From Acidobacteriota bacterium (GTDB taxonomy: Bacteria; Acidobacteriota; Blastocatellia; RBC074), in NCBI GenBank assembly GCA_017991275.1, contig JAGNMH010000344.1:1-6199 (forward strand): a DNA stretch of 6,199 nt, in the 5' to 3' direction. The notes under the pieces are model-generated. The model saw only the letters and a program-made list of their open reading frames with translations. It ran no database searches and had not been told where the DNA came from. Shown here piece after piece: positions 1 to 4,780 of this stretch (positions within the stretch are counted from its first letter, which is position 1; each line of letters begins with the position of its first letter). Both the position numbers and the translations under genes were made by a program.

Positions 1-2
1 TC

Positions 3-3000
3 GGCACTCGCGGCAACATTTCAGTCAGCGCCAATTCCGACCGCTATGTTTATTACAAAGGCGAAACCGCCAAAGTTCGCGTCCGCACACGAGATTACGA
101 AGGCCGACCGGTTGTAACCAAAGTCGGTTTGAAATTTTCGTTGTCGCGTTGGGAAAAGGTTGAAAAGGAAGACAACGGTTACAAATACACCGACTGGGTT
201 CGCAAATTTGAAAGCGCCACGACCGGTGAAGTGACGACCAATGCCGAGGGCGAAGCCGTTTACGAATACCGCGCCGGAGTTATTGGCGACATTGATATCA
301 AAGCCGTCGTCACCGAAAACGGCAAACAGATTGAACACGACGCGGGTGGTTTGTACGTTACCAGCGAAAACGACAACTGGGTCGGCAATGCCTGGCGCGA
401 CGAAGGTTCAATCAAACTGGTCGCCGACAAAAAATCCTACAAGGTCGGCGAGACTGCCAAAATCCTGGCGCTGCTGCCCACCGACAAAGCTCATTTGCTG
501 GTGACGACTGAAATGACTCGCGTTTTGGACACTCGCCAGATTTACGCCAATGGACGAGCCGTAGTGATTGACCTGCCGATCAAGGATGCTTATTCGCCGA
601 ACATTCAACTGAGCGTGGCTTATGTCAAAAACGGCGAGATGTTTGAACACAGCAAAAACATCGCGGTTCCGGCGGTCAATAAATTCCTGAACATCGAACT
701 GATTCCTGACAAACAACAATACAAACCGCGCGATCCGGCTTCGTACCAGATCATCGCCAAAAACTCCGACGGCTCCCCGGCAGCCGGAGTCGAAGTCAGT
801 TTAGGTTTGGTGGACGAAGCGATTTACAGCATTCGCCCGGATTCCGCTGGCGACATTCGCAGAGCTTTTTATGGCACTCGTTACACGCGGGTTTCGACAA
901 ACTTTGCAGCCGCGTTTCAGTTCACGGGTTATTCCGGTGACAAGAAAATTGACCTGGCTCAAAACAAACGTTCGTACCAACTGGCTGACTTCAAAAACGA
1001 CAGCCAGTACGCCGATCCGAAAATTCGCAAAGACTTCCGCGACACTGCTTTCTGGCAACCTGAAGTTGTCACCGCCGGCGACGGCAAAGCCACAATCAAA
1101 TTAAACCTGCCCGACAACCTGACTACTTGGCGGGCGACGGCTCGCGCGGTGACGGCTGATCTGAAAGTCGGATCAAAGATCGGCAAGGTAATTTCGCGCA
1201 AAGACCTGATCCTGCGGCTTGAAACTCCGCGCTTCGCCACAGAAGGCGACACGGTGACGATTTCCGGCATCGTTCACAATTACCAGAAAGAAGACAAAGT
1301 CACTCAGGTTGAATTGAAGGTCACTGGCGCGCAATTGCTGGACGCCGGCCAGCGAACTGTGACCATTTCCAAAGACGGCGAACAGCGAATTGATTGGCAC
1401 ATTTCGGCTGCGAACTTCGGCAACGTCACGTTGTTGGCGACGGCTAAAACCAGCGGCGAATCCGACGGAGTTGAATTGCCTATGCCGGTTGTCGCCGCCG
1501 GAACTCGCGTCACAAAAGGCGAATCGCTGGCGTTGAGTGAAGACACCGCCGAAAAGCAAATGTCGTTCGTCCTGCCCGGAAACGCTCACGCGCAAGCCCG
1601 CACGCTTCGAATTGAGGCCTCGCCTTCGGTTGCCGGAGCAATGTTCGGCGCGCTGGATTATCTGACGACTTATCCTTACGGCTGCACAGAACAAACCATG
1701 TCCAGCTTCCTGCCGAACGTGATCGTCGCCCAGACGGTGAAAGAGGTGAAGACGGCTTCGATTGGAGCAGGCAACGATCTGGGCAAAAAAGTTCAGCGCG
1801 GCCTGGATCGCCTTTACGGGTTCCAGCACGAAGACGGCGGCTGGGGTTGGTGGAAAGACGACAAGACCGATCCGTTTATGACGGCTTATGTGATGGATGG
1901 ATTGGCTCTGGCCGAGCGTGCAGGTTACGGCGTTGAACCATACAAGGTTCAGCAGGGAAGAAAGAAAATTCAGCAGTTGCTGGACACAGGCAAGATGGAA
2001 GACGGCACGCCATTCGACATTGAATCGCGGGCTTACCTGCTTTACGCCCAGCAGATCAGCGGCGGAGCGGATGTTCGGCATTTGAACGATATGTTTAACC
2101 GTCGCAGCGAGATGCAGCCTTACGCTCGCGCTTTGCTGGCGTTAACCCTAAAGCTGCGCAACGACAATCGTGCTCAACTGGTGGCTGGCGACATAGAGCG
2201 CACAGCGAAGATAAGCCAGTCAGATACTTACTGGGAATCGAAGCGGCGGCCTATGCTGGATTTCACCGAAGAAAATAATCTGGAAGCTACGGCGTGGTCG
2301 CTGAAAGCTTTGGCTCAGATCAATCCTAACAGCGAACTGCTGGCCAAATCTGCGCGCTGGCTGGTGGCTCATCGCCGGAATGGTTATTACTGGGAAACGA
2401 CCAAGCATTCGGCCTTTGCCATTTTTGCTCTGACCGATTATTTGCGCGCAAGTAAAGAACTGACCGCCGATTACACCATTGAGGTTTATCTGAACAGCGA
2501 ACAGGTTATCAATCGCAGAGTCACCGCCGCCGAAGCCGTCAGCGGTCAGCCGGTCATCATCGAGAGAAAAGCTGGCAACGTGGCTCCGTCCAGTCTGGTT
2601 CGCGTTGTCAAACGCGGAGCAGGCGTGGCCTATATCGCGGTGACTCAGGACTTTTACACCAAAGAAGAAACGGCTGATTTTTCGGCAGGCGGGTTGAAAC
2701 TGACGCGCGAATATCTGCGGTTGAGTGTCAGCGACCAGGGCGGCAAGCCCGTTTGGAAGACCGAACCGCTGACAGGCGAGGTTCGCTCTGGCGATATGAT
2801 CGTTTCGCGCGTTCGAGTTATGGGTACGAAGTCTCAATACTTGCTGATCGAAGACCCGATTCCGGCTGGTTGCGAACAGGTTGAACGCTTCAGCGGTTTT
2901 GATTTCGGTTATTCAATCAGCGGTTGGAGCGATTGGTACAGCCAGCGCGAATTCCGCGACCAGCGGACGGCGCTGTTTGTCAGTTATTTCGACGGCGACG

Positions 3001-3137
3001 CTACGTTCCAGTACGCGATGCGTGTGCAAACCCCCGGAGAGTTTCGCGTGGCTCCTGCGCGCGCTGAATTGATGTACCAACCCGGCTCGCACGCCAACAC
3101 AGCCAATTACCGGCTGAACATTTTGGACAAGAAATAG
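3..3137 (+). CDS. Alpha-2-macroglobulin family protein with thioester (C-terminal part, 5' end outside window)
   Basis: Bacterial A2Ms are large envelope proteins thought to trap attacking proteases: cleavage of a bait region exposes a thioester that bonds covalently to the protease. The frame is open from the first full codon, so the gene begins upstream; a TTG at 129 is internal. Counting from nt 3, about 1,044 codons are present, against roughly 1,500-1,900 for the family. Macroglobulin-like beta domains and the bait-region domain come first and end in VDEAIYSI (about residues 270-277). The A2M core follows with FWQPEVVTAGDGKA (about 350) and LPDNLTTWRA (about 370). The thioester is GCTEQ, with Cys561 and Gln564 intact (codons 1683-1694). 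The helical thioester domain shows DGGWGWW (about 611). The C-terminal receptor-like domain contains IEDPIPAGCEQV. The gene ends in TAG. Any signal peptide or lipobox is out of view. Family assignment is very secure; the anti-protease role is inferred from the family. Confidence 0.96.
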   Translation, partial: GTRGNISVSANSDRYVYYKGETAKVRVRTRDYEGRPVVTKVGLKFSLSRWEKVEKEDNGYKYTDWVRKFESATTGEVTTNAEGEAVYEYRAGVIGDIDIKAVVTENGKQIEHDAGGLYVTSENDNWVGNAWRDEGSIKLVADKKSYKVGETAKILALLPTDKAHLLVTTEMTRVLDTRQIYANGRAVVIDLPIKDAYSPNIQLSVAYVKNGEMFEHSKNIAVPAVNKFLNIELIPDKQQYKPRDPASYQIIAKNSDGSPAAGVEVSLGLVDEAIYSIRPDSAGDIRRAFYGTRYTRVSTNFAAAFQFTGYSGDKKIDLAQNKRSYQLADFKNDSQYADPKIRKDFRDTAFWQPEVVTAGDGKATIKLNLPDNLTTWRATARAVTADLKVGSKIGKVISRKDLILRLETPRFATEGDTVTISGIVHNYQKEDKVTQVELKVTGAQLLDAGQRTVTISKDGEQRIDWHISAANFGNVTLLATAKTSGESDGVELPMPVVAAGTRVTKGESLALSEDTAEKQMSFVLPGNAHAQARTLRIEASPSVAGAMFGALDYLTTYPYGCTEQTMSSFLPNVIVAQTVKEVKTASIGAGNDLGKKVQRGLDRLYGFQHEDGGWGWWKDDKTDPFMTAYVMDGLALAERAGYGVEPYKVQQGRKKIQQLLDTGKMEDGTPFDIESRAYLLYAQQISGGADVRHLNDMFNRRSEMQPYARALLALTLKLRNDNRAQLVAGDIERTAKISQSDTYWESKRRPMLDFTEENNLEATAWSLKALAQINPNSELLAKSARWLVAHRRNGYYWETTKHSAFAIFALTDYLRASKELTADYTIEVYLNSEQVINRRVTAAEAVSGQPVIIERKAGNVAPSSLVRVVKRGAGVAYIAVTQDFYTKEETADFSAGGLKLTREYLRLSVSDQGGKPVWKTEPLTGEVRSGDMIVSRVRVMGTKSQYLLIEDPIPAGCEQVERFSGFDFGYSISGWSDWYSQREFRDQRTALFVSYFDGDATFQYAMRVQTPGEFRVAPARAELMYQPGSHANTANYRLNILDKK

Positions 3138-3148
3138 TTGTTTGTAAT

Positions 3149-3280
3149 CAAGTTGTTCGTAGTCCCGCCTTCAGGCGGAAAGTCATGCGCCGCCTTTAGG
3201 TGGAATAGTTCTTGAGAAAAGGCTTTTCCGGTTTGCTTGAATGCGCCCCTGTTCCGCCTAAAGGCGGGACTACGAACTTG
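3149..3280. repeat. Inverted pair of REP-like palindromes with a degenerate third copy (REPIN/BIME-like)
   Basis: The gap between the A2M and membrane protein genes is filled by a palindromic repeat. The left unit (3149-3180) has GTAG at 3159-3162 followed by the stem CCGCC-TTCA-GGCGG. The right unit (3252-3280) is its reverse complement, ending in CTAC at 3270-3273. The two differ by one C/T change in the loop and a 3-base GTT duplication in the left unit. A middle unit at 3190-3205 (CCGCCTTTAGGTGGAA) is a third, decayed copy with a G-T wobble in the stem. A GTAG tetranucleotide ahead of a GC-rich imperfect palindrome, found as an inverted pair, is the hallmark of REP sequences mobilised by RAYT (TnpA-REP) proteins. 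No such transposase is in the window. The right unit ends 9 bases before the next start codon, so it may also affect mRNA stability or read-through. Confidence 0.75.
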
Positions 3281-3289
3281 GGTGAATAG

Positions 3290-4060
3290 ATGATCAAAGA
3301 CGTTTTCACATCAATCGGCGCTGCGGCGCAAAAGCTTTTTACCAACTTCGGCGCGGTGCTGATTGCTTTTCTGTGTTACGCGGCGTTGTTGCTGGCCGCG
3401 TATTTGTTTGTCGCCGTGGTCGGCCAGGCCACTCAGCTCCAGGTCGTGCTGAGTCTGGTCATTCTGCCGCTGGCAGCCCTGATTTCCTTCTTCCTGCTGC
3501 AAGTGATCGGTCTTAGCTATGTGCGAATCGGAGTCGGCGCGGGCTACTTGCTGAAACGCGCCTTGAAGGATTTTTGGAAACTGCTGATCGTCAGTCTGCC
3601 GTTAATCGTGGTGGCTGTTGCTCTGTGGTGGCTGTTCGGTTATCTGGACAAAAAATTCGTTGCCGATGTCGAAAAGCCTAAACGCTGGTTGGAGATGTCA
3701 TTGATGGTCGGGCGCTGGTTGCTGCTTTATCTGGCTTTGCCGCTGCTGGCGATTCATTGCTGGATGGCTGCGATTCGGCAGGGGCTGGGCGCTGCTTTCA
3801 AAGGCGTTGGCCGTTCGATTGCCGCAGCCTTTTCGCCGCGCTCGGTTTTGATTTACGTTGTCGTGCTGGCAGTGTGCGGCGCGCTGGCCTGGTTTTCGGC
3901 GTTTACCGAAACTCACGTCAGCAGCAAATGGGGCGAAGTCTGGCTGGCCGGATCACGCTTTGCTTTTTCGTTGTTGATGATTTTCGTCGGCTGGTTGCTG
4001 ACGCTTGGCGCAATGGCTGAAATGACGACTCGGCGAGCTATGAGCGAGGTTGAGATATGA
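3290..4060 (+). CDS. Hypothetical six-helix integral membrane protein
   Basis: This 256-residue, strongly hydrophobic protein was not assigned to a named family. Predicted membrane segments lie at about residues 20-44, 50-75, 95-118, 136-160, 184-205 and 222-243. Short charged loops separate them (KRALKDFWK near 88, the KKFVADVEKPKRW stretch near 120, TTRRAMSEVEI at the end). No catalytic motif, cofactor site or extended soluble domain is visible. The start ATG at 3290 has a weak GGGTGA (3280-3285) four bases upstream, partly inside the REP-like repeat. The gene follows A2M by about 150 bases in the same direction. Codons 216-250 recur 704 bp downstream in a truncated copy that abuts the penicillin-binding/SpoIID gene. 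This suggests the family normally sits directly before that enzyme, perhaps as a membrane partner, but that is inference. Confidence 0.85.
   Translation: MIKDVFTSIGAAAQKLFTNFGAVLIAFLCYAALLLAAYLFVAVVGQATQLQVVLSLVILPLAALISFFLLQVIGLSYVRIGVGAGYLLKRALKDFWKLLIVSLPLIVVAVALWWLFGYLDKKFVADVEKPKRWLEMSLMVGRWLLLYLALPLLAIHCWMAAIRQGLGAAFKGVGRSIAAAFSPRSVLIYVVVLAVCGALAWFSAFTETHVSSKWGEVWLAGSRFAFSLLMIFVGWLLTLGAMAEMTTRRAMSEVEI
3935..4039 (+). repeat. Direct repeat, copy 1 (3' end of membrane protein gene)
   Basis: These 105 bases (codons 216-250 of the membrane protein) match 4639-4743 without gaps at 91 of 105 positions. The longest identical block is 32 bases (3986-4017 against 4690-4721). Of the 14 differences, 12 are synonymous and two change Ser to Ala, so the copies diverged while both were selected as protein. 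The spacing is 704 bp and the interval contains the toxin-antitoxin cassette. Confidence 0.93.
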
Positions 4061-4125
4061 GCAGTCAGTGGCACAATTGGTAGAGCGCGCTAAGTGCTTT
4101 GAAGCAAGTCAGAAACGAAAGCAAA

Positions 4126-4130
4126 AAGGG
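4126..4130 (+). promoter_or_regulatory. Ribosome binding site of the brnT pseudogene
   Basis: AAGGG lies five bases before the ATG at 4136. This supports 4136, not the out-of-frame ATG at 4131, as the original toxin start. No convincing -35/-10 promoter pair could be picked out in the 75 bases upstream. Confidence 0.6.
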
Positions 4131-4135
4131 ATGAT

Positions 4136-4420
4136 ATGGCTTTTGAGTGGCACACGAAAAAAGCAGAGAGCAACCTTAAAGATCATTGAGTTTCCTTCGA
4201 TGATGCCGCCACCGTCTTTGATGATCCCTTTGCTGAGTTTCTGCCTGATTTGCGGCATTCAGATGGGGAGGCGCGCTACATTGGCTTAGGCACTTCATCG
4301 GCTGGCTGTTTGCTGGCCGTTTCATTCACAGAGCGCGGGGACGATGTTCGCATCATCAGCGCAAGAGAAATGGAACCGAAAGAAAGGCGAAGTTATGAAA
4401 AAGGAAATCCGTTTGCTTGA
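4136..4420 (+). pseudogene. brnT: BrnT-family type II toxin, inactivated by an in-frame TGA
   Basis: BrnT toxins are small RelE-fold ribonucleases that inhibit translation by cutting RNA. Reading from ATG 4136 gives MAFEWHTKKAESNLKDH, then TGA at 4187-4189, then VSFDDAATVFDDPFAEF in the same frame and on to a natural TGA at 4418-4420. Apart from the stop, all 94 codons match the family: an N-terminal FEW..KA..NL.DH.VSF.DA segment, a central YIGLGTS strand, and the C-terminal RIISARE and ERRSYEKG motifs. Functional relatives have Gly at the stop position (KHGVSF), so one G-to-T change (GGA to TGA) explains the lesion. Only a 17-residue peptide would be made. No ATG, GTG or good ribosome site follows closely for restart. 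The intact remainder implies recent inactivation or a sequencing error. Confidence 0.85.
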
Positions 4421-4634
4421 AGACAGCGATTACGACTTGAAAGATGAGCTACCTGCCGAACTCGACATTGACGCCATCCGGGCAGAAGCAAAGCGACAAG
4501 GCAGAGAATATCGAGGACGCTTTTCCGGCGCAGGCGTTCGCGTCGAGCCGGAAATAATCGAGTTCTTCAAAACGCCCGAAGCCATCAACGAGACATTGCG
4601 GAAGGCGATGATTGCACAGCAGAAAGCTGTCTGA
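4395..4634 (+). CDS. brnA: BrnA/CopG-like antitoxin
   Basis: This 79-residue protein is the expected partner of BrnT: it would bind and neutralise the toxin and, in the family, repress the shared promoter. The chosen start is ATG 4395, with AAAGGCGA (4383-4390) as ribosome site; it overlaps the toxin frame by 26 bases, typical of brnTA. An in-frame start at 4344 would add 17 residues that only overlap toxin codons and was rejected. The N-terminal half is acidic and charged (EDSDYDLKDELPAELD), which fits a toxin-binding segment. The C-terminal part, VRVEPEIIEFFKTPEAINETLRKAM, matches the ribbon-helix-helix-like end of such antitoxins (compare V-R-L-D-P-D-V and V-N-E-A-L-R patterns). The frame is undamaged although the toxin is broken. 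Family assignment is good; BrnA versus another CopG-type subgroup is less certain. Confidence 0.82.
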   Translation: MKKEIRLLEDSDYDLKDELPAELDIDAIRAEAKRQGREYRGRFSGAGVRVEPEIIEFFKTPEAINETLRKAMIAQQKAV

Positions 4635-4635
4635 A

Positions 4636-4776
4636 AACGAGGTCTGGTTGGCCGGAGCGCGCTTCGCGTTTGCGTTGCTAATGATTTTTGTCGGCTGGTT
4701 GCTGACGCTTGGCGCAATGGCGGAGATGACGACTCGGCGCGCGCTCAATGAATCAATGAATGGGCTGAATGTTTGA
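4636..4776 (+). pseudogene. Orphan 3' fragment of a second copy of the membrane protein gene
   Basis: Codons from 4639 encode EVWLAGARFAFALLMIFV and the rest of the last membrane helix, then TTRRALNESMNGLNV and TGA at 4774-4776. Positions 4639-4743 match 3935-4039 of the intact gene at 87%; the tails differ after that. Everything encoding the first five helices is missing, and the antitoxin gene takes its place. The fragment favours G/C third bases (gcg, gag, cgc) where the intact copy has gct, gaa, cga. Its stop is four bases from the ATG of the downstream penicillin-binding/SpoIID gene, so this is probably the original operon partner of that gene and the intact copy is a duplicate or import. 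An ATG at 4681 or a TTG at 4612 could still give a short one-helix peptide. Confidence 0.85.
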
Positions 4777-4780
4777 TCTG

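Larger units (their letters stand above)
4061..4638 (+). other. Toxin-antitoxin insertion between two copies of a gene end
   Basis: This interval separates the intact membrane protein gene from the orphan copy of its 3' end. It holds about 75 bases with no clear gene, then the brnT pseudogene and the brnA-type antitoxin. Similarity to the membrane protein gene starts again within a few bases of the antitoxin stop codon (4632-4634), so the right-hand junction is sharp. No integrase, transposase, terminal inverted repeats or target-site duplication is visible. The interval may have come in by homologous recombination, gene-end-restoring integration, or collapse of a tandem duplication. A weak tRNA D-arm-like string (AATTGGTAGAGC, about 4075-4086) lies in the leader but does not fold as a tRNA. 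Confidence 0.5.

Noticed and set aside
129..131. TTG as the start of the alpha-2-macroglobulin gene
   Set aside because: The same frame is open to the first base of the window and the upstream codons read as typical macroglobulin-domain protein (YVYYKGETAKVRVRTRDYEG), so the real start is outside.
1173..2081. 302-codon open frame on the minus strand inside the A2M gene
   Set aside because: It overlaps the securely identified A2M coding sequence, its translation is low-complexity and resembles no family, and it is explained by the codon bias of the plus-strand gene. The same applies to the minus-strand frame at 2220-2837.
4069..4115. tRNA gene or tRNA attachment remnant suggested by AATTGGTAGAGC and a TTTGAA loop
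   Set aside because: The D-arm-like string is not followed by a proper anticodon stem, T-arm (no TTCGA) or matching acceptor strand, so it does not fold as a tRNA.
4187..4189. TGA in brnT read as selenocysteine or recoded
   Set aside because: The position is normally Gly, not Cys, no selenocysteine insertion hairpin is apparent just downstream, and the neighbouring genes here use TGA as a normal stop.
4050..4289. 79-codon plus-strand frame spanning the toxin start
   Set aside because: It runs out of frame across the recognisable brnT codons, and its translation shows no family features.
4344..4394. Upstream in-frame ATG (4344) as the antitoxin start
   Set aside because: The added residues only overlap conserved toxin codons. 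ATG 4395 has a good ribosome site at 4383-4390 and gives the usual antitoxin length and short toxin overlap.
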